A stretch of 64,000 bases of DNA from an uncultured Dysgonomonas sp. (GCA_900556485.1 USOX01000001.1:434001-498000); one strand, 5' to 3'. Shown: positions 17,569 through 26,567, counted from the first letter of the stretch. Notes: generated by a model from the letters alone, not told the origin. Program-made: numbers and translations.

Positions 17569-19596
17569 TTAGTTCAAAAACTCTTTAACTTGGTTATATA
17601 CATTCTCAGCAGTGAAGCCTAGTTTTTCGTCCAGAACTTTGTATGGTGCAGAAAATCCGAACGATTGCATTCCCCATATTTTGCCATGGCTGCCAACAAG
17701 TCCCAGCAAAGTAACAGGAAGTCCGGCTGTAAGACCGAATACTTTTTTATCAGCAGGTATTACATTAGCCTGGTATGCTTCGGTTTGTCTGCGGAACAAT
17801 CCTTCGGAAGGAACAGATACAATGCGCGTTTTGATACCATCATTAGCTAATAGCTTGGCGCCATCTACCAAAGTAGAAACTTCTGATCCAGATGCTAATA
17901 ATATAACATCGTAGTTTTCGTCCTCTTGTACGATATAAGCTCCTTTTTCGGCTTGCATAGCCTCTGTATAACGATTTACTTTTGCCGGTAAATCATTTAT
18001 ATTCTGACGCGAGAAGATCAGTCCTGTAGGAGTTGTTGTATTCTCCATTGCCATCTTCCATGCTACTGTAGCTTCGTTTACATCAGCAGGGCGAAGTACA
18101 AGCATCGAGTTGTGGCCTTTATGGTTTTGAAGTTTTTCCAACAAACGGATTTGTGCTTCCTGCTCAACAGGTTCGTGTGTCGGTCCGTCTTCACCTACAC
18201 GGAATGCATCATGCGTCCAGATAAATTTAACAGGCAATTCCATTAAGGCTGCTAAACGGATAGCAGGTTTCATATAGTCGGAGAACACGAAGAATGTAGC
18301 ACATGCAGCTACGATACCGCCATGTAATGTCATACCGATACAAAGACATGCCATTGTTAGTTCCGATACTCCTGCTTGAAGGAACGATCCCGAAAAATCA
18401 CCTTTCTTGATGCTATGGGTTTTCTTTAAGAATCCGTCTGTTTTGTCTGAGTTAGAAAGGTCGGCCGAAGAAACAACCATATTTTCTACCTCTTTTGCCA
18501 ATACACCTAATACTGTTGCCGAAGCTGCTCTTGTAGCTTGATTCGGTTTTTGTTCGATAGCTTCCCACTTGATAGGAGGAATATATCCGTCGAACCATTT
18601 TTGCATTTTTTCGGCAAGCTCAGGGTTTTGTTTAGCCCAAGCTTCTTTATCAGCATATTTTTTTGCTACTATTTCTTTTAGCTCAGCTTTGCGCTTGTTG
18701 TATAGCTCTTGTACCTCAGGGAAGATAACAAAAGGATTTGCAGAGTCGCCACCAAGATTTTTGATTGTAGCTTCGAAACTTGCTCCTGCAGCTGTTAATG
18801 GCTGTCCGTGAGTCTCTGTTTCATTCTCAAAGCTTGTGCCATCAGCTTTTACTGCACCTTTACCCATAATCGTTTTACCTATAATCAGGGTAGGCTTGCT
18901 TTTTTCCAGCTTAGCTTCAGTTAAGGCTGCACGAATCTCAGTAGCATCATTTCCTTTTATTGTGATTACGCGCCATCCCCAAGCCTGATATTTAGCAGCT
19001 ACATCTTCCTCACTTACTTCACTTGTCTTAGTAGAAAGCTGTATACCGTTCGAATCGTAGAACATGATCAGGTTGTCGAGTCCAAGGTGTCCGGCAGTAC
19101 GTCCTGCACCTTGCGAAATCTCTTCTTGTATACCTCCATCAGAAATGAAAGCATATATAGTCTGATCCATACAATTACCGAAACGTTGTTTCAGGAATTT
19201 GGCTGCGATTGCCGCACCAACAGCAAATGTATGCCCTTGTCCCAGTGGGCCTGAAGTATTTTCTATACCTCTAGTGACATCTCTCTCAGGGTGTCCCGGA
19301 GTTACACTGCCCCATTGACGAAATTGTTGTAAATCTTCGAGTGAGAATTTTCCTGTAAGGCAAAGTGTGCTGTATAGCATAGGCGACATATGTCCCGGGT
19401 CAAGAAAGAATCTGTCACGACCTTCCCAAAGTGGGTTTTCAGGATCGTATACCAAAAATTCTGAAAACAGAACATTTATATAATCCGCTCCGCCCATAGC
19501 ACCACCAGGGTGTCCGGAATTTGCTTTCTCTACCATCGAGGCAGATAGAATGCGGATATTATCCGCAGCTTTGTTCAATAAATCGATAGATGTCAT
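17569..19596 (-). CDS. tkt: Transketolase
   Basis: Thiamine-diphosphate enzyme transferring two-carbon units between sugar phosphates. The ATG at 19596 (MTSIDLLNKAADNIRIL) gives 675 residues, the family length; the longer TTG reading adds an unlikely head. Seen: SGHPGGAMGGAD, LSPGHMSPMLY-like DPGHMSPMLYS, GPLGQGHTFAVGAA, the ThDP motif FISDGGIQEE...LDNLIMFYDSNG, and in the pyrimidine domain HDAFRVGEDGPTHEPVEQ. rpiB follows on the same strand. Confidence 0.97.
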   Translation of the reverse strand: MTSIDLLNKAADNIRILSASMVEKANSGHPGGAMGGADYINVLFSEFLVYDPENPLWEGRDRFFLDPGHMSPMLYSTLCLTGKFSLEDLQQFRQWGSVTPGHPERDVTRGIENTSGPLGQGHTFAVGAAIAAKFLKQRFGNCMDQTIYAFISDGGIQEEISQGAGRTAGHLGLDNLIMFYDSNGIQLSTKTSEVSEEDVAAKYQAWGWRVITIKGNDATEIRAALTEAKLEKSKPTLIIGKTIMGKGAVKADGTSFENETETHGQPLTAAGASFEATIKNLGGDSANPFVIFPEVQELYNKRKAELKEIVAKKYADKEAWAKQNPELAEKMQKWFDGYIPPIKWEAIEQKPNQATRAASATVLGVLAKEVENMVVSSADLSNSDKTDGFLKKTHSIKKGDFSGSFLQAGVSELTMACLCIGMTLHGGIVAACATFFVFSDYMKPAIRLAALMELPVKFIWTHDAFRVGEDGPTHEPVEQEAQIRLLEKLQNHKGHNSMLVLRPADVNEATVAWKMAMENTTTPTGLIFSRQNINDLPAKVNRYTEAMQAEKGAYIVQEDENYDVILLASGSEVSTLVDGAKLLANDGIKTRIVSVPSEGLFRRQTEAYQANVIPADKKVFGLTAGLPVTLLGLVGSHGKIWGMQSFGFSAPYKVLDEKLGFTAENVYNQVKEFLN

Positions 19597-19782
19597 ATAT
19601 TTTATACTTGTTAATTTTTTTCGAATGAAGTACAAAAGTAGGAAATTAAGCTATCATATTGAAACTAATTTGGATAAATCTTATTAGATAAAAATAATGA
19701 TAGTATTTACATTTACAATAACTTAACTATAGGTTTAATCTAATGTATTCATATTCAGAATTCTCTAAAAGAAACTCTCTCT

Positions 19783-19830
19783 ATTATATCATTTCGGGTT
19801 TACAAAAAGTCCACCTGTAGATATTCTGAG
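19783..19830 (-). pseudogene. Decayed duplicate of the sdaA 3' end
   Basis: On the minus strand this stretch reads L-R-I-S-T-G-G-L-F-V-N-P-K-stop, aligning with the sdaA end Y-K-E-T-S-A-G-G-L-A-V-N-L-E-stop. The DNA similarity continues past the stop codon (TATTATATCATT in both copies) and is roughly four bases in five over the stretch. Only the tail remains, about 315 bp from the intact gene's end. A remnant of a lost paralogue is an alternative. Confidence 0.65.
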
Positions 19831-20032
19831 TTACTATACGATTTTATCGCGTGGCTATATCAAAACGAATATTAGGAAGCTAAAATGACACAAATGACAC
19901 ACTTTTTTCTATTTTTTATTTATTCCTATTTTGTATCCTTTTTTACTTTTAGATGGATTTTATTACTTTCTATTTTCTGTTATAGATAAACAATTTATCA
20001 AATATTACACCGAAGAAATAAGAAGTGCCCAG

Positions 20033-20082
20033 GCTGTCGCGCGATCGCATCGCGTGACCGACTTAGCCACGCGAAAGAATTC
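20033..20082 (+). repeat. Palindromic repeat, family C, copy 1
   Basis: GCTGTCGCGCGATCGCATCG, then GTGACC, then GCCACGCGAAAGAATTC. GC-rich against an AT-rich background. It lies 24 bp beyond the sdaA stop codon and matches copies at 43281-43330 and 23408-23457 (the latter reversed). Confidence 0.82.
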
Positions 20083-20105
20083 GTGCCGTAGCTCAGGGTA
20101 TTATA

Positions 20106-21296
20106 TCATTCCAGATTTACAGCAAGCCCTCCTGCAGATGTCTCTTTATATAGCGAAGGCAAGTCATGACCGGTCTGTTGCATAGTGCGAACTACCTTAT
20201 CGAAGTTGATCAGGTGTTTTCCGTCCGATAACATGGCAAACGAACAGGAATCCAGAGCACGTGCTGCAGCAAATGCATTGCGCTCTATACAAGGTACTTG
20301 TACCAGTCCGCATATAGGGTCGCAAGTAAGTCCCAGGTGATGCTCAAGCCCCATTTCGGCAGCATATTCAATTTGCTGGGGAGAACCTCCGAATAGCTGG
20401 CATGCAGCACCGGCAGCCATTGCACAAGCTACACCTACTTCGCCTTGACAACCTACCTCTGCACCCGAGACCGATGCATTAAATTTTACCAGATTGCCTA
20501 TCAGTCCGGCTGTAGCCAAAGCCCTTATTATTTTTTTGTCACTAAAGTCATGATTCATTTTAAGGTGGTAAAGAACAGAGGGTAAAATACCACACGAGCC
20601 GCATGTAGGAGCTGTAACTATCACTCCTCCACTTGCATTCTCTTCCGATACAGCTAAAGCATACGAATATATCAGGGCACGGCTTTTCATCGAACCTTGA
20701 TAACCTTTCGATTTGATGTAGTACATCGAAGATTTTCTTTGAAGCCCTAATCCTCCCGGCAAAAGGCCTTCACCATCAAGACCTCTGTGGATGGCTGCTT
20801 CCATTGTCTGCCATACATCGAGCAGGTAATCATATATTTCTTCACCTTCGGTATCTTCTACATATTCCCAGAATGTTTTGCCGGTTTTCTGGCACCATTC
20901 CAATATATCTTTCATTGTCGTTTTATCGTAAAGCTGTTCTTTAGCTGTTTTGGATGTTCCATCCGAAAGGTCGCCTCCGCCTATACTGTAAGTAATCCAT
21001 TCTTTTACGGGTTTATTGTCAACCATTGCCTCAAATTTCATTCCATTGGTATGTACAGGTAATACAACTTCCGGCTCCCATACTATTTCGGTAGAGTAGG
21101 GCTTCAAGGTATTTATAATGGCTACATCAGTTAAGTGTCCTTTGCCCGTTGCAGCCAGACTACCATATAGGGTAACCCTGAATGATGTGGCTCCGGGGTT
21201 CTCTTTTTTGAATATTTGTGCGGCTTTTTGAGGAGCCATTGTATGGCTGCTGGAGGGGCCATGACCTATTTTGTATAAATTGCGAATCGATTCCAT
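20106..21296 (-). CDS. sdaA: L-serine ammonia-lyase (iron-sulfur type, single chain)
   Basis: Converts L-serine to pyruvate and ammonia with a [4Fe-4S] cluster. 396 residues with fused beta and alpha parts: the N-terminal ESIRNLYKIGHGPSSSHTMAP signature, GSLAATGKGHLTD, then the alpha part with APTCGSCGILPSVLYHL, GAEVGCQGEVGVACAMAAGA and HHLGLTCDPICGLVQVPCIERN, which provide the cluster cysteines. It ends TSAGGLAVNLE, whose DNA is duplicated at 19783-19830. Monocistronic; a family-C repeat lies directly downstream. Confidence 0.95.
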   Translation of the reverse strand: MESIRNLYKIGHGPSSSHTMAPQKAAQIFKKENPGATSFRVTLYGSLAATGKGHLTDVAIINTLKPYSTEIVWEPEVVLPVHTNGMKFEAMVDNKPVKEWITYSIGGGDLSDGTSKTAKEQLYDKTTMKDILEWCQKTGKTFWEYVEDTEGEEIYDYLLDVWQTMEAAIHRGLDGEGLLPGGLGLQRKSSMYYIKSKGYQGSMKSRALIYSYALAVSEENASGGVIVTAPTCGSCGILPSVLYHLKMNHDFSDKKIIRALATAGLIGNLVKFNASVSGAEVGCQGEVGVACAMAAGAACQLFGGSPQQIEYAAEMGLEHHLGLTCDPICGLVQVPCIERNAFAAARALDSCSFAMLSDGKHLINFDKVVRTMQQTGHDLPSLYKETSAGGLAVNLE

Positions 21297-21854
21297 TTTT
21301 TTCTTTTCTACTGTTGTTTGAATAGTGATCTTAAATATTGTTAAATACGAATTTGTCCGGTTCTGTTATTTAATGCCAAATACCAATTTATTATGAACCT
21401 GTACAAATTCCTTACTTTTTACTAATTGATTTTGTATTGTACTATTCTTTTTGTTAATGATTTAATAACCAAAAAGTTAGTCGGAGGCTCATTAATAGTG
21501 TAAAAATAGGCTTTTTATGGATAACAAAAAAATAAAGAGTATCACTTATGGAAGAAATGAAAAAATAGAACGAGAATATATGTTATACAACACATTTTTT
21601 GAGAATGCAAGCTGAAAATAGATAAGTATTTTTACAACGTTTTTGTGAAAACAATCTTCACGTAGCCTTTAATAACCATGAATTGAGGTGTATATAAAAT
21701 GCCTCGGAGAAAGTCAAGGGGTAATTAAGTTTTTTACTTTGATTTAATTACTCTTTGAGTTCTCCATGAGAGGTGGAGATTGTGCAAAAAGAGAAGTGTG
21801 TAATGTAAAGACCAATATCGATTTAAAATATAAAACTTAATCAAATTTTTAATC
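21297..21854. other. Intergenic region with 5' leader of the transporter gene
   Basis: 558 bp between divergent sdaA and the MFS gene. The right part holds a long imperfect hairpin (21714-21758) followed by a small CTCC...GGAG stem near 21762-21778. No ORF seen. Confidence 0.5.
21714..21758 (+). promoter_or_regulatory. Leader hairpin upstream of the MFS transporter
   Basis: TCAAGGGGTAATTAA (21714-21728) pairs with TTAATTACTCTTTGA (21744-21758) with G-T wobbles and a 15-nt loop. It lies about 97 bp before the start codon. It is not followed by a T-run, so an RNA stability element or operator is more likely than a terminator. Confidence 0.4.
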
Positions 21855-23150
21855 ATGAGTAGTACGGAGAAAAAGAATTATTTGTTACCGATTATTATGA
21901 TGATCTTCCTGTTTGCGATGATCTCATTCGTAACAAATTTGGCTGCGCCTATGGGCGTTGTCCTTAAAAACCAATTTGGAGTTTCTAACGCTATGGGTAT
22001 GTTAGGTAACTTAGGTAACTTTATTGCCTATGCCTTTATGGGAATTCCTGCAGGTATTTTATTACAAAAAATCGGATATAAGAAAACAGCTCTTATTGCA
22101 GTAGCTGTTGGATTTATTGGAGTAGGAATCCAATACCTTTCAGGAGGTGCCGGAAGCTTTGTCGTTTATTTGTTAGGTGCATTCGTTGCCGGATTTTCTA
22201 TGTGTATGTTGAATACTGTAGTTAACCCGATGTTGAATACCCTAGGTGGTGGCGGTAAAAAAGGTAACCAGCTGATCCAGATTGGTGGTACATTCAACTC
22301 TTTAAGTGCTACACTTGTTCCTATCTTGGTAGGTGCATTAGTAGGTGAAGTTGCTAAAGCTAACATTACAGATGTTTATCCGGTAATGTATATAGCAATG
22401 GGTATTTTTGCTGCTGTATTCGTTGTGTTGTCAATGGTACAAATACCTGAGCCTCACATGGAAGTTCAAGAAAAATCTGATGTAAAAGATCCACATAGTG
22501 CGCTTTCTTTCCGTCACTTCAAATTAGGTGCAATTGCTATCTTCGTTTATGTAGGTATCGAAGTTGGTGTACCTAGTACATTGAACCTATTCTTGGCAGA
22601 TGCTACTGCAGGAGGAGGCCTTGATGGAACAACTGCCGGATTCGTAACAGGTACATACTGGTTCCTGATGCTGATCGGTCGTTTCGTAGGTGCTTCTATC
22701 GGAGGAAAAGTTTCTAGTAAAGTGATGTTGACGTTCGCTTCTCTTATTGGCTTAGTGTTAGTAGGTGCAGCTATATTCTTGCCAACATCTCAAATGATAG
22801 CAATGCCTGTATTTATGACAGACCCTGCAACGGGAGCTCTTTCATTTGGTATGACTCAGGTTCCTATCAATGCAATGTTCTTAGTTCTTTGCGGACTTTG
22901 TACATCTGTAATGTGGGGTGGTATCTTCAACCTTGCAGTTGAGGGACTTGGAAAATATACAGCTAAAGCTTCAGGTATCTTTATGATGCTTGTGTGTGGT
23001 GGAGGTATCCTTCCATTCCTACAAAATATGATTGCTGACAATGCTGGTTATATGACTAGTTATTGGGTAGTATTTGCAGGTTTAGCTTATATGCTATACT
23101 ATTCTGCTATTGGTAGCAAGAACGTAAATACAGATATTCCTGTGAAATAA
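21855..23150 (+). CDS. MFS transporter, FHS/FucP-like sugar permease
   Basis: 431 residues, about twelve membrane helices. The N-half has NLAAPMGVVLKNQFGVSN and GIPAGILLQKIGYKKTAL (the conserved loop between helices 2 and 3), then CMLNTVVNPMLNTLGGGGKKGNQLIQIGG, a block typical of the fucose/glucose/galactose:H+ symporter (FHS) branch. The C-half has YVGIEVGVPSTLNLFLAD and GRFVGASIGGKVSS. Probably imports a sugar by proton symport; the substrate is not readable. Monocistronic with a leader hairpin and a terminator at 23177-23210. Confidence 0.85.
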   Translation: MSSTEKKNYLLPIIMMIFLFAMISFVTNLAAPMGVVLKNQFGVSNAMGMLGNLGNFIAYAFMGIPAGILLQKIGYKKTALIAVAVGFIGVGIQYLSGGAGSFVVYLLGAFVAGFSMCMLNTVVNPMLNTLGGGGKKGNQLIQIGGTFNSLSATLVPILVGALVGEVAKANITDVYPVMYIAMGIFAAVFVVLSMVQIPEPHMEVQEKSDVKDPHSALSFRHFKLGAIAIFVYVGIEVGVPSTLNLFLADATAGGGLDGTTAGFVTGTYWFLMLIGRFVGASIGGKVSSKVMLTFASLIGLVLVGAAIFLPTSQMIAMPVFMTDPATGALSFGMTQVPINAMFLVLCGLCTSVMWGGIFNLAVEGLGKYTAKASGIFMMLVCGGGILPFLQNMIADNAGYMTSYWVVFAGLAYMLYYSAIGSKNVNTDIPVK

Positions 23151-23176
23151 TCGAGAATAAGAATTATAATATAGAA

Positions 23177-23210
23177 AATACTGTCTCTTATGGAGGCGGT
23201 ATTTTTTTTA
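23177..23210 (+). terminator. Terminator of the MFS gene
   Basis: AATACTGTCTC pairs with GGAGGCGGTATT using G-U pairs, followed by a long T-run. Confidence 0.75.
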
Positions 23211-23259
23211 TTCTAGGGCAAACCCAATGTCATTAGGTTTAGGATTTTTCGTTTTTTTT

Positions 23260-23362
23260 GTCATCCTGACGTTAGGAAGGATCTCTTGTTTCTAAGTCTA
23301 TAATTCAAAATAGGCAAGAGATGTTTGATCCTGTCTATTTTCAATTCGTTCCTCAACATGAC
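23260..23362. repeat. Inverted repeat 'gtcatcctgacg...aggatctcttg' (family G)
   Basis: GTCATCCTGACG and AGGATCTCTTG at the left are mirrored by CAAGAGATGTTTGATCCT and GAGGAAC/GTCATG at the right, in reverse complement. The motif resembles a dispersed repeat common in several bacterial groups; only one copy is seen here. Confidence 0.6.
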
Positions 23363-23407
23363 CTACTAGATGCGTTTTTTCTTAATTTATAACTACCGAT
23401 ACCGTGC

Positions 23408-23457
23408 GAATCCTTTCGCGTGGTCTATTAAGTCACACAATTTAATCGCGCGGCAGC
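23408..23457 (-). repeat. Palindromic repeat, family C, copy 2
   Basis: Reverse complement reads GCTGCCGCGCGATTAAATTG, GTGACTTAATAGACCACGCG, AAAGGATTC, closely matching the copies at 20033 and 43281. Confidence 0.8.
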
Positions 23458-23537
23458 ATAAATGTTCGCCTGCCATTTCGGGCAGACACACTAGGCTACC
23501 CCTACGGTATTTCATAAAATATTAGGTTAATCCCAAA

Positions 23538-23569
23538 TATCTCGTCTACTTGTATCTCGTCTACTTGTC
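23538..23569 (+). repeat. Tandem 15-bp duplication
   Basis: ATCTCGTCTACTTGT occurs twice in direct succession. A similar sequence (CTTGTATCTCGTCTGCCAG) occurs near 61657-61676 before the RDD gene. Confidence 0.7.
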
Positions 23570-23629
23570 AACTAAACATCTAACTAAAAAACACTAACTT
23601 TGCTATCTCTAAATTAAAAACAAACTATA

Positions 23630-24214
23630 ATGAATTTTCTGGCTCATGCTTATTTATCATTTGGAAAACCTGAAATACTGGCCGGTAATATGATAGCCGA
23701 TCTGGTAAAAGGGAAGCAAATGGAACAATATCCCGAAGGCATAAGGCAGGGGATTCATATACATAGGCAGATAGATTCTTATACCGACAGTCATCCTGTT
23801 ACACAGCAGACAATGGAAGTCTTCAGAACATCGGCAGGGAAATATGCCGGGCCATTTTTGGATGTGTCGTACGATCATTTTCTAGCTCTGGATACATTAA
23901 ATGAGCCATCTCAGGGGTGGAAAGCTTTTGCCGAAGAATCTTATTCACATATTGAGAAGTACGGCGAAATATTACCCCCAAAGTTTTGCAGTATGTTTAT
24001 GTATATGAAGAGTGAAGATTGGCTCTACAGTTACCGATATAAGTGGATGATAGAACGTAGCTTCGAACGTTTAAGGAGCCGGGCCAATTACCTGGCAGAC
24101 GATGCTCCTGTGTTCGATGATTTTATACGGCACTATAAAGAAATAGAATCCGGCTACAAAGTATTTTTTCCTCAACTGAAAGAATACGTTCAAGGCTTAT
24201 TAAAAAGTATTTGA
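23630..24214 (+). CDS. AcpH-like acyl-carrier-protein phosphodiesterase (DUF479)
   Basis: 194 residues. AcpH removes the 4'-phosphopantetheine arm from acyl carrier protein; many family members are untested. Signature parts: MNFLAHAYLSFGKPEILAGNMIADLVKG at the N-terminus (the opening is cited in pieces of the HD-like fold), IRQGIHIHRQIDSYTDSHP with the metal-binding His/Asp residues, and DVSYDHFLALDT. It ends 15 bp inside the convergent S24 regulator gene, an antisense overlap at both 3' ends. Confidence 0.88.
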   Translation: MNFLAHAYLSFGKPEILAGNMIADLVKGKQMEQYPEGIRQGIHIHRQIDSYTDSHPVTQQTMEVFRTSAGKYAGPFLDVSYDHFLALDTLNEPSQGWKAFAEESYSHIEKYGEILPPKFCSMFMYMKSEDWLYSYRYKWMIERSFERLRSRANYLADDAPVFDDFIRHYKEIESGYKVFFPQLKEYVQGLLKSI

Positions 24215-24937
24215 TACACGTTGTACAATATTACAAAGCTGACAAATATCATCTAGTTTAAGTTCAAAATCAGAATATTCCGGTGATGGATTAAGCGAGT
24301 GGCAGGTTATAGTTCCTTTCTCTAAATCCTGATCTACTATTTGTTTACATAAGATAGTGTTATTCAGTACGATAATCCAGTTTGGATAATCTTCAGTATG
24401 TAATTTATTGCGCCAATGCTCTTTCCCTAACTCACGGGCAAGAACAATATCACCATTGCAAAGACTACGCTTAGAATCATTGTCCATGCTATCTCCTTTT
24501 ATTTCGAAAGCGAAATAGCGTCCGTGCCCTATTTTGTCTACTATAAAATCGAATTCATCAAACTCCTGCCCCATAAATTCGGCATCACGGTATTCATCTA
24601 TATATTTTGCATAGGCTTTGACCGGGATAAAAGGTACGCGCATCCGGTACTTACCATTAGCCATTTCATAGTATTTGAGTCCGGCTTTTGTAATCAGATA
24701 AGGTTCTTCTCCTTTTACCCTGTCTACCCTGTTCATATTGCCATTACCACTGCTTAGCCATTCTTCATTTACTTTGAAATAGGCTGCTAATAATGCAATA
24801 TTGGATTTGTTCGGGTTTGTTTTACCTTCAATATAGTTGGCTATTGTACCTTTGGTTATAGCTGTGTCTTTCCATATACGGTATGCCGTAACACCTTCTT
24901 TCTCTAACAAGAATTTGAGTCTGTCCTTAAATTCCAT
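24200..24937 (-). CDS. HTH plus S24 (LexA/CI-like) regulator
   Basis: 245 residues. N-terminal helix-turn-helix (about 1-65): LKFLLEKEGVTAYRIWKDTA, ITKGTIANYIEGKTNP. The C-terminal S24 peptidase-like domain has FAFEIKGDSMDNDSKRS with the nucleophile Ser in GDSM, LCNGDIVLAREL, and a lysine in TILCKQIV that may complete the Ser-Lys dyad. Such repressors control phage or SOS genes by self-cleavage, but no phage gene is nearby. The gene is convergent with the AcpH-like gene and overlaps it by 15 bp. Confidence 0.88.
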   Translation of the reverse strand: MEFKDRLKFLLEKEGVTAYRIWKDTAITKGTIANYIEGKTNPNKSNIALLAAYFKVNEEWLSSGNGNMNRVDRVKGEEPYLITKAGLKYYEMANGKYRMRVPFIPVKAYAKYIDEYRDAEFMGQEFDEFDFIVDKIGHGRYFAFEIKGDSMDNDSKRSLCNGDIVLARELGKEHWRNKLHTEDYPNWIIVLNNTILCKQIVDQDLEKGTITCHSLNPSPEYSDFELKLDDICQLCNIVQRVSNTF

Positions 24938-25231
24938 CTTACTTTATTTTTTTACTATTCAACAACCTATTTATCAGTCTAAAAATCAATCTTAGAAACA
25001 AAAATAGTAAAATATTGAATTAAAAATAAGAAATAGGTATAAAAATTGAGTAAAAGCTTGATTTTTAACTTTCGTCAGCTTTTTTATGTGAAAAATCTTC
25101 ATAATTCATAAACATATTCTCTCTGTGGTTAAAATAATCTATATAAATTATTTCAGCAAATACAAAACGACGGACAGTTTATTTCGTAAATTTGCTGTTC
25201 CATAAACTATAAAAATAAATCAGGGCAAAAT

Positions 25232-26458
25232 ATGAAAGCAGCAATAATTACTATAGGCGATGAGATACTTATAGGTCAGATTGTCGATACAAATTCGGCA
25301 TGGATGGCTGGTAAACTTACACTAGCTGGATTCGAAGTAGAAGAAATGCAGTCAATTGGCGATGATGCCACTCAGATAAAAGCCACTATCGACGAAGTAT
25401 TCCGGCGTGTAGATGTAATTCTTATGACAGGAGGGCTGGGGCCTACCAAAGACGATATAACAAAGAAAACCTTATGTGATTATTTTGGAACAGAACTTAT
25501 TTTCGACGATTTGGTATTGGAAAACATCCAAAGATTATGGCCTAATGTTACCAAGATAAATGAGCTGACATACAATCAGGCATATGTACCAAAAGAGTGT
25601 ACAGTAATACAGAATAGGGTAGGCACAGCTCCTATTACATGGTTCGACTATAAAGGAAAAGTGCTCGTTTCTATGCCCGGTGTCCCCCATGAGATGCGTT
25701 ATGTGATGGAAAATGAAATCCTTCCACGTCTACAGGCTAAATATGATACGGAAACTTACCTGAAACACATATTTATAGTAAAAGGCTATGGAGAATCAGC
25801 CTTGGCGATACATATAGCCGAATGGGAAGATAATCTGCCTAAAGGTTTTGGTTTGGCTTATTTGCCATCTCTTGGAGTAGTCAAACTGCGCCTGTTTGTG
25901 CGGGGAGAACATCGTATGTCCGAAATGCAGGAGCAGGTGAAAAAGCTGGAAGCCTTACTTGGTGATGCCATTCTGGTGGAAAAGGATATCCCTGTAGAAA
26001 AAATCTTAGGCGAACGCTTATTCGAAAAAGGATTAACATTATCTACAGCCGAAAGTTGTACAGGAGGTAATATATCTCATATGATTACTTCTGTGGCTGG
26101 TTCGTCTCACTATTTTAAAGGAGCGGTAGTTTCCTATGCCAACGAAACGAAAATCAATATATTGAATGTCTCTCAATCATCATTAACCCAATTTGGAGCA
26201 GTAAGTGAAGCAGTGGCAATAGAAATGGCAAAAGGAGTGCAAAAGGTACTGGATACAGACTGTGCTATTTCTGTAACCGGAATAGCAGGCCCCGAAGGAG
26301 GTAGTGATGAAAAACCTGTAGGTCTGGTTTGGATTTGTACAGTGTATAAGGACAAATGTTTTGCAAAAGAATACCGTTTCGGACAAGATCGTGAATCGAA
26401 TATTGTACGGTTCTCAAACTTTGCCATGTTGCAAATGCTTGCTATGCTCGATGAGTGA
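25232..26458 (+). CDS. cinA: CinA family protein (NMN amidohydrolase domain)
   Basis: 408 residues. The N-terminal molybdopterin-binding-like domain (KAAIITIGDEILIGQIVDTNS, MTGGLGPTKDD) acts as an ADP-ribose pyrophosphatase in studied members. The C-terminal PncC domain (STAESCTGGNISHMITSVAG, GAVVSYANETK, SVTGIAGPEGG) deamidates nicotinamide mononucleotide in NAD recycling. Full length for the family. It stands alone; TAAATTTG at 25187-25194 is a possible -7 element 38 bp before the ATG, without a clear -33 partner. Confidence 0.95.
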   Translation: MKAAIITIGDEILIGQIVDTNSAWMAGKLTLAGFEVEEMQSIGDDATQIKATIDEVFRRVDVILMTGGLGPTKDDITKKTLCDYFGTELIFDDLVLENIQRLWPNVTKINELTYNQAYVPKECTVIQNRVGTAPITWFDYKGKVLVSMPGVPHEMRYVMENEILPRLQAKYDTETYLKHIFIVKGYGESALAIHIAEWEDNLPKGFGLAYLPSLGVVKLRLFVRGEHRMSEMQEQVKKLEALLGDAILVEKDIPVEKILGERLFEKGLTLSTAESCTGGNISHMITSVAGSSHYFKGAVVSYANETKINILNVSQSSLTQFGAVSEAVAIEMAKGVQKVLDTDCAISVTGIAGPEGGSDEKPVGLVWICTVYKDKCFAKEYRFGQDRESNIVRFSNFAMLQMLAMLDE

Positions 26459-26567
26459 GAATTATTTGAATGAGAGTATATAATAAAGAATTGCCATAAA
26501 AACGTATAGTATTGTTTTTAAATTTTATAGTTTATTCGTAAATTAGACGGGTTAACTACTCAATACT

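Larger units (their letters stand above)
19597..20105. other. Intergenic region with repeat and gene-end duplicate
   Basis: About 500 bp between tkt and sdaA. It holds a decayed copy of the sdaA 3' end (19783-19830), a degenerate family-C repeat (around 19843-19860, CGCGTGGCTAT) and a good family-C copy (20033-20082). The rest is AT-rich with no supported gene. Confidence 0.7.
23151..23629. other. Intergenic region rich in repeats
   Basis: After the transporter terminator this 479-bp gap holds a 103-bp inverted repeat (23260-23362), a family-C copy (23408-23457) enclosed by ATACCGT...ACGGTAT, and a 15-bp tandem duplication (23538-23569). No gene seen. Confidence 0.7.

Noticed and set aside
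20083..20105. 'gccgtagctcaggg' resembling a tRNA 5' part
   Set aside because: No matching acceptor stem, anticodon arm or T-loop follows, and sdaA coding sequence begins immediately.
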